Source of the DNA: Acanthamoeba castellanii str. Neff
Lineage: Eukaryota; Discosea; Longamoebia; Acanthamoebidae
Assembly: GCF_000313135.1 (NCBI RefSeq)
Contig: NW_004457518.1
Coordinates: forward strand, 351,425-376,075
DNA length: 24,651 nucleotides
Reading direction: 5' to 3'
In this document: one piece after another, positions 9,348-20,400 of the stretch
Layout of the letters: each line of letters begins with the position of its first letter
Numbering within the stretch: the stretch's first letter is position 1
Made by a program: the position numbers and the translations under genes
Notes under the pieces: model-generated
Seen by the model: the letters and a program-made list of their open reading frames with translations, nothing else
Told to the model about the DNA's origin: nothing
The model's database searches: none

Positions 9348-11278
9348 ATGTTCCGAAACGACGCGAAGAGAGTGTTTACTCTCCTACCCCAGCCGATTGC
9401 TGATGTGCATCTCTTCTCCCTTTTTGGATCTCTCTCTCTCTCTCTCTGCGGCGCCATCATAATCCATCAGTGGCTTTGGGTGAACTTTTCACCACTCGAC
9501 GACAAGGGAGGCGCTGAGGCCGGCGCGGAGAGCAGCAGCAGCAGCTCCACTTCACCCGGCGGCGGCGGAGGCGTGCCGAAGGACGTGATAGTGCAGGAAC
9601 TGCTGAGTACAAAGGAAGTCAACAAGCCCGACAACGTACAAGCGTCGGTTTTTGCGAAGGCACTGATTGGGCGGTACCTGTGCGTGCTGTTCAAGGACTC
9701 GGTCTACTGCCGCACGCGCTTCTCCGACTCGAACAACGCCTCTCTCTACACGGTGCGCCGCACGACCGAATCCGAGCGCGAGAGTCGGCTCCAGGAGGTG
9801 CCCGTCTTCCCTCAAGACCTGCGTGTCAAGATCCTGCAGGAGCTGAAGGAAGAACGACTAGGAAGGACTTCAGCGCGAAACCTTCTTCAGCTCATGACGC
9901 AGCCACCTTCATCCAAGAAGCCGCGCCTGGAGACCAGCGTTTCCACGCCGCACCTTACGACGAGTCGCGCCGACCGTCTCTCGCCTTCCCCATCGCTTTC
10001 CCCCTCCCCGTCCTCGCCTGCCGGCGGCAGCGGAGGCGACGATTCCCTGCGCCGGAGCCGCGAGGGAATGGACCTCGTGGAGGCGGCGGCCGCAGCCGCA
10101 GCCGCAGAAGCTCACAACAGCAGCAGCAGCAGCCAGGGAGACCATCATCACACCACCAGCGTCGACCGGAAACGGAGGCGAGAAGGCGAAGATGCGACGA
10201 CGACAGCGAGCACCGAGAAGGGGAAGCACGTATCGGACGCCGACGACGCCGACGAGGCTGAAGGAGCCGGTGCGCGGCACCAGCAGAAGCGAAGCATGCC
10301 TCCGGAGCCATCGCGGCGATCTTCCCTGAAGCGATCCTTCTCGATGTCAAGTGCGGCGGTTGAGGCTGCCCTGCCCGGCACTACGGCAGCTGGCGAACCG
10401 AATGGGCGCCCAGCGCAGAGGCCGCGGCTCGAGGTTCCCAGCGGTTCGGTAGTACCGTCGGATTCTGTGAGTTGTTCAGAGGCGGCGAGCGCGAGAGGGA
10501 GCCTCTCCACCGCAGCAGCCGCTGCTCCTACCTCCTCCGGAGGAGGCCAGCTTGCTGCCATGGGGCGAATGCTACGCCGCCAGGTGTCGACGCCCGTCCT
10601 ACCGACGCAGATTCGTGCCGGTGCCCCGGTGCCCGCCGGAGTTAGCGACCGATCGACCGTTCAGCAAGAGCCCTGGAAGCGCGAGATTAACGATCTGTGG
10701 GCGAAGCAGCTGGCCATGATGCGCGAAATCAACACCCTCAAGAATGAGCTCGGCAGACGCGAAGCCGCGCGCCAGAGGGAAATCCTGGGCCTGCGCCAAG
10801 AGATCGACGGTCTGCGAGGTATGTGCCATGGTCGCCACATCGTTTTTCTTCCATTTTTTTTGTCCTGTGTCGGAGAGCTCACACGCACAACAACAATCAC
10901 CCCACACCAGGGGAAGTGTTTAGGATACGCCAGATGAAGGGCTTACAGCCCGCCAGCTCGGAGAACTTGCTGCCCACCAACGCTCCGAAAGCTCCAGAGG
11001 CAGACCCGACGACGTTGCCAGCTGGTGCGCCCCCCCCCCCAAGAAGCTACTCCCCCAGTCGACTGGCCCCTGACATGTGTGCCTGTTTCGTTGGTGATGC
11101 AGCGGCCACCCCCGCAAAGGCTGCCGCGGTTCCCTCGGAAGATGCGGCCACTACCCCACAACCGAAGGTGGCTCCTGGCGATGCGCCCGCGCAAGCTTCC
11201 GTCCTGCTCCCGCCACCCGCTTCGCCCACGCGGCACAGCCCCAAAGCGGCTGCCACTGTAAGCATTACGGCACCATGA
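9348..11278 (+). CDS. Ser-rich, probably nuclear protein with C-terminal coiled coil
   Basis: No domain recognised. Proposed exons: 9348-9404, 9471-10818, 10911-11278 (590 residues). The first intron (66 bases, CT-rich, acceptor CAG) keeps frame, so it could also be read through; ATG 9348 is the first in frame. A moderately conserved-looking N-terminal block ('DVIVQELLSTKEVNKPDNVQ', 'FAKALIGRYLCVLFKDSVYC', 'DLRVKILQELKEERLGRTSA') is followed by about 280 low-complexity residues with Ser, Ala and Pro runs and several basic clusters ('SVDRKRRREGED', 'SRRSSLKRSFS') that look like nuclear localisation signals. Near the end is a coiled coil ('REINDLWAKQLAMMREINTL', 'REILGLRQEIDGLR') and a Pro/Ala tail. 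The stop is TGA 11276-11278. A donor-like GTAAGC at 11261 raises the possibility of splicing into the next gene. An N-terminal exon upstream is also possible. Confidence 0.72.
9429..9447 (+). repeat. (TC)n microsatellite in the proposed first intron of the Ser-rich gene
   Basis: Uninterrupted TC repeat just upstream of the acceptor at 9469-9470; it serves as an extended pyrimidine tract. Confidence 0.7.
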
Positions 11279-11297
11279 CCTGTCCTTGTGAGCGTTG

Positions 11298-11304
11298 TAT
11301 AAAA
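11298..11304 (+). promoter_or_regulatory. Candidate TATA box (TATAAAA) of the FG nucleoporin gene
   Basis: TATAAAA lies 20 bases after the stop of the previous gene and 166 bases before ATG 11470. It is in an AT-rich patch within GC-rich DNA, on the sense strand. It supports separate transcription of the downstream gene but is not proof. Confidence 0.45.
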
Positions 11305-11469
11305 CAAAAAGAACAAGCTCAAAAGTACTCGAGGTCTCATGAGGGGAGGTGACCTCAGTTACAACGAAACGCGTTTTCTGTTCGAAGAAATAGGCGGGAA
11401 AAATTCGAAATCCGCTGGCGGCGCCAAAAGTCGTTTCTTTGTTCTACGTTCAGGCAGCACAAACAGGAG

Positions 11470-14400
11470 ATGGAGCAACCAAATGGGCTGGCGGTGGAGG
11501 ATTACAACTCGCCCTCTCCCATCGTTCTGGGAGGCATCGCTCTCGTCTGCCTCGTGCTGCCTCTTGCCGTGCTCTATTTAGTATGGGGTCAAGAGGCGGC
11601 CCCACCACCAGCAGCACAAAGGAGCTGGCTTGGTTCGATCGGCATCCACGGACACGCCCACATCCAATCGAACTGAATCTTCTGGTGGGCAGAATGCACA
11701 ACGACGACGGCTTAGAGAAGACGGACGGGTCCAGCATTCTGAGGAAATTGATCTCCGCAGTACGAATCATCATCTTCTTCTTTTCACCATTTTTATGTGT
11801 TTGTGAGGCGTGGTAAATTTGTTGGCTTTTGTTCTGATTAATTCTTGCTTGCCGCGCCCTATCCTCCCCCCGGCAGATGACACACGCATGGCCTTCGAGA
11901 GAGCTCTACTACCACGTCCGGGCAGCCAGCATTTTGACCGAGCGCAGGAAGATTATGAATACTCATCGCCTCGGCCGATCTCCCGCAGAACCTTCTCCGA
12001 GCGGCCAATGCCAGCAGAAGAGGCCCCGGCCTTCTTGAGCAGGCCCTCTGGCTTCGGTGGTGGCATCTCTGCTGCGGAGGGAAGAGATTCCTCGATTATC
12101 AACTCCTCCTCCGATTCAGCCCAACATAGCAGCCCTGCTCGCCCCGTGTTTATGACTCCGCCCACACGCAGCGTGCAAGCAGGTACCGTCTCAAACTAGT
12201 GATCATCACTCCACAAGCTTGACCCATTCACTAGTGGCTATGCCATCTGATTCTTTCTTTCGCGCTTTGCCTGTCTATCTCAGGCGCTTCTGGAGTTAGC
12301 TCCCTCCCACAGCAGGATTCACCTTCCACCATGGAGGTGGAGGAAGGTGACGCAGGGCACAACAGGAAGCGCCTGATCATCGAGGAGGAAGGGGCGCATG
12401 ACGGCAGTGGCAGAGCACAGCGATTGTCGCAGAAGAAGCAGCGCCTAGCCACTAGCCCGATGGCCTCCGTGGAGCCCACAACGCTCTCCCGCCCCAAGAG
12501 ACGCATTTCTCCCTCCGTACGTTGTCTTGCTTGTCTCCTCCTTTCATTCTCCGTTTGCTCGGCATGCCGTTTATGCATCCTTGTTGCTGACAACACGTTG
12601 TCATGATCTCACACACCACCAAAAGAAGTCGGGATCCCCTTCAGAGGAAACAGCCACCAAGCGAAACAAGCCAACGACACAGCGGGAAAGGTGTGCATAC
12701 TTATACTTCTTCCCACCCCTCCTCCGCTCCGTACTCTTTTTCCTGGCCACATCGTGTTGAATGTTTGACCCCATTCCCGCCCCACTTCCTCAGTGCCGCC
12801 GTCTCTCGGGTCGTCAAGCGGAAAGCCCAGAATGGCAGCCCTGACCGCAAGCTGCGAATTTCCGAGACGGAGACCTTTACGCCCAAGAAGAGAAGGGACA
12901 TGGAAGCGTCGCCGCTCGATAAGCAGCCAGTCCTCTATCCCTCTCTGGGCGATGAGATGGACGCTACCTCTTACGAGAGCAGGACGATGCGCGCCACACC
13001 AACTCGACCCTCGCGTGAGGTGGCTTCCATGGAAATGGCTACCAGCCCTACACCTCCTCCCAAGGTACCCCCTCCCCCCAAACCACTACTTGCTCTGCTT
13101 CCCTTGACGTGTTTCTTACGCGCATTTGTCCGTCGTGTGCCTGTGATGAGCAGCAGGAGCAGCAGCAGATTGCTGTCATGACGCCCACGCAGGCAGCAGT
13201 GGCGGTCCACCAGGTCAGGGAGGCACCAAGCACGCCTCCCCGAACATTAGACGCGCTGCTTGCCTCGGCACCCAAGTCGAGCCTCAAGAGCACGCCTCGG
13301 CACCGTGTGGCGCTCACACCGCGCGATAAGGAGAGGGCCAAGGGGACCAAGCTCTCGCCGGTGTTCGGAGCGCTAGGCGAACGAAAGAAGCCTCTCGTTT
13401 TCTCCGACGACGAAGACGAAGAAGCGAAGGCCGAGCAGCGGTACGAAGCCATTTCGCACTCGGCCGAAAAGAAGCTCGAAGAGAAACGTCGACGCGAGGA
13501 GGAGGAGCAACAAGCCAAGCAGAACAAGCCTCCAAGGCAAATTTCGGTACGTTGCGCGTTGTTGTCCCTCTCCTCCTCCTCACGTCAACGACGAGCAACA
13601 TTTTTATAGCAATGCTCATCACCTTTCTTTCTCTGACTGCAGTTGTCTGGGGTTCTGCCTCCTCCGCCGAAACCGGAGCCTTCTCCTGCTCTCTCGCTTT
13701 CGCTCTCGACGCCCGCAGTGCCCGTAGCCACTGTGCCGCCACCCGCATCCGTCGCGCCGCAAGTCCAGCCGCCACCGACAGCCGCTTTCACTATGCCCGC
13801 CATCACGCCCGCACCTTCAGCTCTGCCGTCCGCACCCGCAGCGGCGACAGCTTTCTTCGCAGCCCCTACACCAGCTGCCCCCACCACGGCGCAGCCGCCC
13901 GCCGCCCCGTCTACCGGCTTGACGTCGTTTGCGCCCCCTTCGTCATCTTCTTCGGCAACAGCTTTCTCAGCACCTGCGGCGACTAGTGCACTGGCCTCGT
14001 CGGGATTCTCCGCGCCAGCTTCTACCCCTGCTGCTTTCGGCGCTCCCTCGTCCACGCCGACATCCTTTGGCAGCGGTTTCACAGCGGCCACACCCACAGC
14101 CCCCGGGTCTTCGTCGACGCCTTCTTTCGGTGCACCCCAGACCGCGTCGACCCCGTCCTTCGGTGCTGCTCCCGCCTCGACAGCCCTGTTCGGCGCGACG
14201 ACGGGCGCTTCAGCCACCTCTGCCGCTCCTTCGCCTTTCGGCGCAGCGCCCACGCCCTCGAGCGCTCCCTTTGGTGCGGCATCCACCACGCCTTCAAGCA
14301 CCACTCCCGCGTTCGGATCGGCGACATCAGGAGTCTTCGGAGCGCCCACCCCATCCTTGAGCGCTACTCCATTCGGGTCCTCGCCGTCGAGCACTCCTTT

Positions 14401-15073
14401 CGGTGCTGCACCCACCTCGTCGAGCACTTCGTTTGGCGCCTTAGCGCCCGCGTTTGGAGCGACCACCTCGACGCCGGGAGCTTTCGGCGGAGCCACATCG
14501 GGTGGACAAGCAGCGTCGTCCAGCTTCGCCACTCCCTTTGGCGCCTCTACCTCCTCCGCCCCGTCCTTCCCCGGGTCCTCGGGATCGGCTCCGGCCTTTG
14601 GTGGAGGATCGAGCAGCTCTTCCATTCCGCAGTTCGGCGGTGCATCTGCTCCGGCATTCGGTGCTGCTCCGGCAGCATCAGCCCCCGCTGCTTTCGGTGC
14701 CTCCACGTTCTCCGCGCCCACGCCCTCGTTTGGCGCGCCCGCTTCGGCTACGGCTCCGTCTCCCTTCGGCTCGTCGACGACCAGCTCCTTCCAGCCCGCC
14801 AGCTCGTCTGCCCCGTTCGGTCAGCCGTCGTCGGCCGGAGCCTTCGGCGGATCGTTCGGCGCTCCCGCCGCCACCCCCGCCCCCAGCTTCGGCGGAGCCT
14901 CAGCCTCGTTCGGCGCTCCGGCGTCGGGTGGCTTTGGCAGCTCTGCACCGGCGAGCAGCACCAGCAGCGTCGACGAGGGCTCCACCTTGGGCGCTGCGCT
15001 GCTCGAGGCATCGGGCGGTTCGTCCGGGGCTCGGCGACCGGCTGTCCGCGGGCGACGACGTGGAGGAAAATAA
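11470..15073 (+). CDS. FG-repeat nucleoporin with N-terminal transmembrane segment (POM121-like layout)
   Basis: Predicted nuclear-pore FG protein of about 996 residues. Exons: 11470-11759, 11877-12182, 12284-12516, 12626-12690, 12794-13064, 13151-13546, 13643-15073. Residues 18-39 are a clear membrane span ('IVLGGIALVCLVLPLAVLYL'). They are followed by a basic patch and a Ser/Thr-rich segment, then Lys/Arg-rich NLS-like motifs ('RPKRRIS', 'VVKRKAQ', 'TPKKRRD') and an acidic-to-helical stretch ('FSDDEDEEAKAEQRYEAISH', then 'KKLEEKRRREEEEQQ'). The last exon holds about 27 FG motifs, mostly xxFGA/PxFG in Ala/Ser/Thr/Pro spacers. The C-terminus is Arg-rich ('RPAVRGRRRGGK'). Known FG domains line the pore channel and bind transport receptors; C-terminal basic ends occur in basket and membrane nucleoporins. 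The exon 1 frame breaks at the G-run 11585-11588. Removing one G joins the membrane span to 'VKRRPHH' and gives the phase the next exon needs; unshifted, translation stops at 11676. Confidence 0.84.
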
Positions 15074-15791
15074 GGTGTCGGCATCGACCGACCGCTTCCT
15101 CCTCCTCCTTCGAGCTCTCGTGGGGACCCTCCGGTGACCACCCAACCAACATCAACACCAACCATCAAGATTTGTGGATACAACAACTTCGAAATTTTAC
15201 ACGTCAGCTACACTCGCGACTCGACGGCCAGCACGGGCGACCTTACAACGAGCGAGCGAGCGTGTACGAAACTAGGAAAAGCGGATCCTCTGGACCCAGA
15301 GCGCCACGGGGCATCCCCACTTCCGACCAGCATCGATAGACGGACGACGACGCTTCGGCTGTGCTCGCGGCCTCCTAGGGCCGCGCGACTACAGCCACAA
15401 ATTTGAAGCCTCTCCTCCAGATGCCAGGCCGACAACGACGACGACGACGACGACGACGACCCTGGGCGAGCATCCCACGGGCTACGCGACTGGCCTACTC
15501 AGAAGGAACCAAATCTCCTCCTCTCTGAAGCTCTTCTTCTCTTCTTGCCCACAACGCTGCAAGCAAGCAACACCCGAAGAGGCCTCCCCGATTTGCGCAA
15601 CGCCCCATAAATTTTATGTTCTCGCCCTACCCAACGTTTGGCCTGCTCTCTACTGCCTTACGGATAGAGGATCACCTTCACGTGAAGTGTGTGGACCAGG
15701 TTGATGCGGGAGTGGATGGAACACACGAGAGCGCTCACTCGTTGAACAAGACGCAACGGCGTTACGTAGGTTGGGGCGGAGCGTCGGGATA
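15074..15791. other. Gene-free interval between convergent genes
   Basis: 718 bases between the FG nucleoporin stop and the stop of the secreted-protein gene. It holds both 3' UTRs and an (ACG)n run at about 15435-15460. No open frame with convincing codon bias, no canonical AATAAA in the expected places, and no tRNA-like structure were recognised. The open frames in it are short and Arg/Thr-rich, typical of GC-rich chance frames. Confidence 0.6.
15435..15460. repeat. (ACG)n trinucleotide microsatellite
   Basis: Uninterrupted run of ACG units, about 26 bases, in the noncoding interval. No coding role is apparent. Confidence 0.8.
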
Positions 15792-17225
15792 TCAGGAGCC
15801 GTACTGCTCGGCGATGAAGAAGTCGGGGTAGAAGGTGGAAAGGGGGCAGAAGGCGGGGACGATGTTCCACGGGTCCGTTTGTGAGTTGAAGAGCGCCCTG
15901 CCGCAAAGGCACTGGTACCTGGAGCAGAATCGCTCGTTGCAGGTGTGCGCCATGTTGGAAAACGACCCTGCACACACGCACGCACACATGGACCATCAGC
16001 GTCGTCACTAGTGGCAAACACGTAGTGGACCCACGGCGCCGTACCAGTGTTTTGCTTGACGTAGCTGTAGAGCATCAATGGGTAGTCGAAGCACACCTTC
16101 TCGTAGGTGCTCTGCGTTTGGTCCTCTGTGGGCGAACACGGGGTGGAGCACGGGTGAGGAAGAGAGCCTTTCACCCCAGCGGCTGTGAAGGGGTGGGGGT
16201 ACCGGGAAGGATGAGACTGTACTCATCGACCGTCGCAGCAACGAGGTACAGCATGACGCTCTCCATCGGCGCACGGGAGTTCAGCGGGATGTCGATGATC
16301 ACGTTGAACGCCTCGGCGAAGTCGCAGATGTCGCCCTTGTGTGCCACAGTGCTGTTGACCGCTCCTGCACACACGTCGCCACCAACACAACACGTCAGCC
16401 ACACCCACTCCGGGTGTTTCTGAGGGCCAAGGGTCTGCAGCGTACCTCGCAGAAGGTACACGCTCGCCGCGTCTACTTCCTTGATCACGCAGATGTGTTC
16501 TGACAGGATCGGTGAGGGTTAGGCAGGGGGACGCGTGAAGGGGGGGGGTGATGGCAAGCAGTACCGTTTTCGAGAGAGCCAAGGTAGTTGGAGGAGAGGC
16601 TTCGCTTGCGGTTGTTGAAGGCCAGCTGCTCGGTGTCCTGGCTTACATCGTGCGCGCCGTAGGCCCATTCGAGCCCCCAGATGGCGATGAGGCCCCCGCG
16701 GCCGTTGCCCTTCACCTGGCGGGCCGTGTTGGGTCCCACCCCCTTGGTGCCCGACGCGTCGATGAACTGCCTGGCGAAGGTGCTCTCGAAGGGATTGGCC
16801 TTCACCTTCTTCTCCTGGTCCTTGGCCGAGGGGAACTTGGGCTGATCGGCTAGCATGCGGGCGATCTGTTCGGCCACCTGGTCCGAGCTCAGGGTGTTGT
16901 GCTTCATGTAGGACATCATCTCGGGAAGAAGCTTCATCGCCTGCTGCTTCTTCTCCCTGGTGGTCTGAGCTGCGGCGAAGTCGCTCCTCCTCGCCGGTCG
17001 CGGGTGCGCCAGGGCAAAGTCCTCGAGCGCGCTGAAGCGGGCCAGATCCGCGCTCTCCACGTACATGTAGCCCTGGACCGCCCGATCTCCCTCCCCCATC
17101 GCCACCGCCACCAGGGCCAGCAACAGCAAGGCCGCACTGGCCAAAACTGGGCCGAGCCGACTCTCCATCTTCATCCTCCTCTTCCTCTTCAGTCTATCTT
17201 CCACTCCGAAGATGTGTGCCTCCAT
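15792..17225 (-). CDS. Secreted or lumenal protein of unknown family
   Basis: Family not recognised. Exons: 17225-16565, 16499-16446, 16364-16203, 16125-16045, 15967-15792 (stop TGA); all four introns are phase 1 with GTAC donors. The first ATG (17225) gives a 17-residue basic extension. ATG 17174 or 17168 would place a classical signal peptide at the very N-terminus ('MESRLGPVLASAALLLLALV' then A-M-G-E), so one of these is the more likely start (about 360 residues). The mature part begins with a helical, Lys-rich region and continues with 'GLIAIWGLEWAYGAHDVSQD', 'HICVIKEVDAASVYLLRG', 'DICDFAEAFNVIIDIPL', 'VMLYLVAATVDEYSLIL'. The last exon has a cysteine cluster ('TCNERFCSRYQCLCGRALF', then 'FCPLSTFYPDFF') consistent with disulfides. 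No GPI signal or second membrane span was seen. Probably secreted or in the endomembrane lumen. Confidence 0.78.
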
Positions 17226-17497
17226 GTATGGTCAGTCCTTTCCTTTTTAGTTTATTATTTTTATTGCTATTTTTATTATTCACCATAGAGCATGGTGAGG
17301 TTTGCATCTTCTCTGGGGCTGACCTGTGCCACACGTCCGTCAACGGGGTCGTTGGTGGACGAGCTGCGGCTTGAACGCGTTGAAATAAATGAATGAAATG
17401 AACTGATTTTCGATTAGCACGTGTCCGCGAGATTTCGATTTCGTACACAGAACAAGAAGATTCGCCGTCGGTGCGCCTGCACGCGGCATTGTAGAAG
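17226..17497. promoter_or_regulatory. Divergent promoter region, secreted-protein gene / RUN gene
   Basis: 272 bases between divergent starts. It contains a conspicuous AT-rich patch at about 17244-17282 (TTTATTATTTTTATTGC and similar) inside GC-rich DNA. This is a likely promoter core or nucleosome-free region; no factor site is identified. Confidence 0.4.
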
Positions 17498-20400
17498 ATG
17501 GACAACGGCTTTCACGAGCGCTACAGGAGGCGGCTCGGTGAGGAGCTTCGCATATCGGTCAAGCTGCTCTTGGGCCTTCTCACAGAGGGCGACAACTGCA
17601 TCGATGACAACAGCCCCCAGCTCGAGCGCTTTTGCCTGGTCGTGGAGAAGGCGTTCCTCCACGGCCTTCAAGGTTACTTCCGCTCCTTCCCTCTTTCGGG
17701 GGGTGGGGGTTGGCACAGCTGATTCCAACCCTCTGCCCTTCCTCCGCTCGCATCCTCCTCCTCCTCCTCAAATCCACAACCTTCTGGCACAGACACAATA
17801 TGGGGCAGGACGAAGCACTACTGGGACTTCATTCAAAACATTGCCAAGTGCGTGCATTGCCCTTCCACACATACACACGCTCTTCTTCCTTCTTCTTCTC
17901 CTTTATCTCTCCGTAGTGCCTGGTGCCGTGATGTCCAACCACCGTGGTATGCCATCGCGATGCCATCTCGCAGACTGCACGGGCCGGCGAGCCACTCCAT
18001 CGAGAACGTGCTGGGTCTCTCACAAGTACGCACGCACGACCTCGCTCCAGGCCCCAACAGGCAGAGAGCGAAGAAGCCATGACACGAACGGTCCACCGCT
18101 CTTCTTCTGTGCTGCTGACATTGGTGCGTTGTCGTCTAAAGGTGCGCACATCGTCGGGGCGAGGCCGTGCGTGGATTCGGTTTGCACTGATCGAGAAGAA
18201 GTTGGAGAAATACATGCGCATGCTCATCGCCGATCGGGCCGACATCACCGCCAAGTGGTACCTCACCACCACCGTCACCTCTGCCATCAATTGATTGGCC
18301 ATCGCGATGCGCGGACTGACCGTACATGGGCGACCTCGACGCAGGTACGAACCCTACGCGCTGTTTCGGGTCCAGGAGGACTATGACATCTTCGTCGGCT
18401 TTCTGGTACTACACCCGCCACCCACCCCACCGACTCCCATCTCCGTCACACGTCGTCTGGGAGCAAATCTGATCTCTTTTCCCTGGGCGACGATGGCCAT
18501 CTGTGGCACACCAGGCGCCGCTGTCGATGGTGGACTTCTCGATCTGCCTCAAGGACATCGACTTTGACAATCTGCCGACGGAGCTGGGCCTCTACTCCGT
18601 CGAGTCGCTGGCGCCGCCCGCACCCACACAGACCAGCGATGATCCTGACCCTGCTCTGCCCACACCGACGGCGACGGCGACCGACGAACAACCGTCCGAG
18701 GCGCCCGCGCGCTCGCAGGCGGGGCAGGAGGTGGAGGTGGTCCCGCGGAGCAAGAAGGACCGGGAGCGCGAGAAAGAGAAGCGAGCGCGGCAGGACGAAC
18801 GCGAGAAGTGGCAGCAGCTGCTCGAGGCGCGCGAGGCCGAGTGGAAGGAGAAGACCACCGACATGGCCGCACAGCTGAGCGCCCTCACCGAGCAGGTCTC
18901 AGTCCAGGTCCAGACCCGGGCGGGCGAGCCGCAGCCGCGGCGCGAGGGGCTGGTCGGCGAGAGGCAAGAAGACGGGCACCGGGCGGAGCTCGCGGAGCTC
19001 GAGAGGCGGCTGCGCGCCCAGGAGAAGGCCGGCGAGCAGCGAGGGGATGAAGTGGAGCGCCTGCGCAGGGAGCGACTTCTGCTCGAGGCCGACATGGGAC
19101 GCCTCACTGAAGAGGTGCAGGCCAGGGACGCCCGCCTGGGCCGACTCGGCGATGAGCTGGCCGCCCTGGGCGTCGCCAAGGAGGACCTGCAGCGGCGACT
19201 GCAGCGCGCCGAGGAGGACATGACCCAGCGCGAGCAGCAGCTGTTGACTGGCAGCGAGCAGGAGCGTACCCGGGTCGCGGGCCTCGAGGCGCAGCTCGCC
19301 GCGTGCCAGGCGGAGCGTGACGCGGCGTGGGAGGAGCTGCAGCGCGCTCGCGAGGCGCTCGACAGCGCAGCCGAGCGGTTGAGTCAGGTCGAGGCCGAGC
19401 TGGTGCAGGCGCGAGAGGCGGCGCGAGCGACCACGGAGGAGGCGGGCGCGCTGAGGCGCGAGTGCGAGCAGCTGCGCGACGATGCGAAGCTGCGCGAGGC
19501 CGAGCTCGAGCGGGAGAAGGCCGACGCCGCACAGCGGGCCTCGCGAGGGGCAGACGAGCTCCGCGCGGCCAACGAAGCGCACGAGGCCGCCGTCGCCGCC
19601 CTTCAGTCGACGCTCAGCGAGAGCCGTGACAGGGAGCTGCGGGCAGAGATGGAAGCCCGCAGCGCGACGGAGAAGCTCGCGCGGGCGCACGACGGGGCCA
19701 AGGCAAGGGATGCGGAGGTGGAGCGGCTCCAGGAGGAGCTCAAGGAAGCGCGCAGGGATCGGGAGAAGCTCGCGCGCACGCTGGACGGGGTGCGGAAGGA
19801 GCGGGAGCGCGAGAGCCTTGGCCAAGAGGAGGGGGAGGGCGCGCTCAAGCGCGAGCTGCAGGAGGCCGGCCAGCGGCTGGAGGAGGCGATCCGGCGCGAG
19901 GAGCAGCTCGCCGAGCAGGTCGCGCAGCAGCAGCGGCGGGAGCGGGACGCCCGCGAGGCCTTTGACCGCGAGCTCGCGCAACAGCGGAAGGCGCACGACG
20001 AGAAGGTTGCGCTGCTCCAGAACAAGGCCAAGGTCAAGGGCGTGCTGGTGGACAAGAAGACCCGCGAGCTGGAGGAGGCGAAGCGCGAGCGCGACGAGGC
20101 GCAGGCCCAGCTGCGCGACGCCCGACAGGACGCGCAGACGACCGACGAGGCGCGGCGAGCGACGATCGACGAGCTTCAGGCCGCACTGGCCCGCGCGCAG
20201 GGCGAGCGCGAAGCCGACGCGCGTGCGGCTGAAGAGCGCCTGATCGCACTGCAGCGCGAGAAGGAGAGCGTGGAGGGCAAGCTGGTTGAGGTGAGGCGCA
20301 GGTTGGACGAGGAGCTGGCGACGCTGCGACGAGAGCTGGGCCAGAAGGAAGACGAGCTACGTCGGCAGGAGGCAGAGGCCTCGCAGACCGCCGCCGACGT

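Noticed and set aside
13585..14721. 378-codon minus-strand open frame rich in Ala/Gly/Pro/Glu
   Set aside because: Antisense of the FG repeat exon, whose exon phases and FG motifs fix the coding strand as plus.
13643..15073. FG repeats considered as a mobile or phage-like low-complexity element
   Set aside because: The repeats are protein-level, in one spliced gene with matching codon bias and a unique C-terminus.
15658..15790. Possible extra exon of the secreted protein beyond its stop ('VSALVCSIHSRINLVHTLHV')
   Set aside because: There is a donor-like GTACGG at the end of exon 5, but no good acceptor or conserved pattern; the TGA at 15792 follows a natural-looking C-terminus.
16548..17288. 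Plus-strand frames opposite the secreted protein
   Set aside because: They lack splice continuity and protein-like composition; the minus strand has a signal peptide and five phase-matched exons.
18899..19996. 365-codon minus-strand open frame, Leu-rich
   Set aside because: It is a shadow of the coiled coil: Gln/Glu/Arg codons of the RUN gene read as Leu/Ala on the other strand. It has no ATG or domain of its own.
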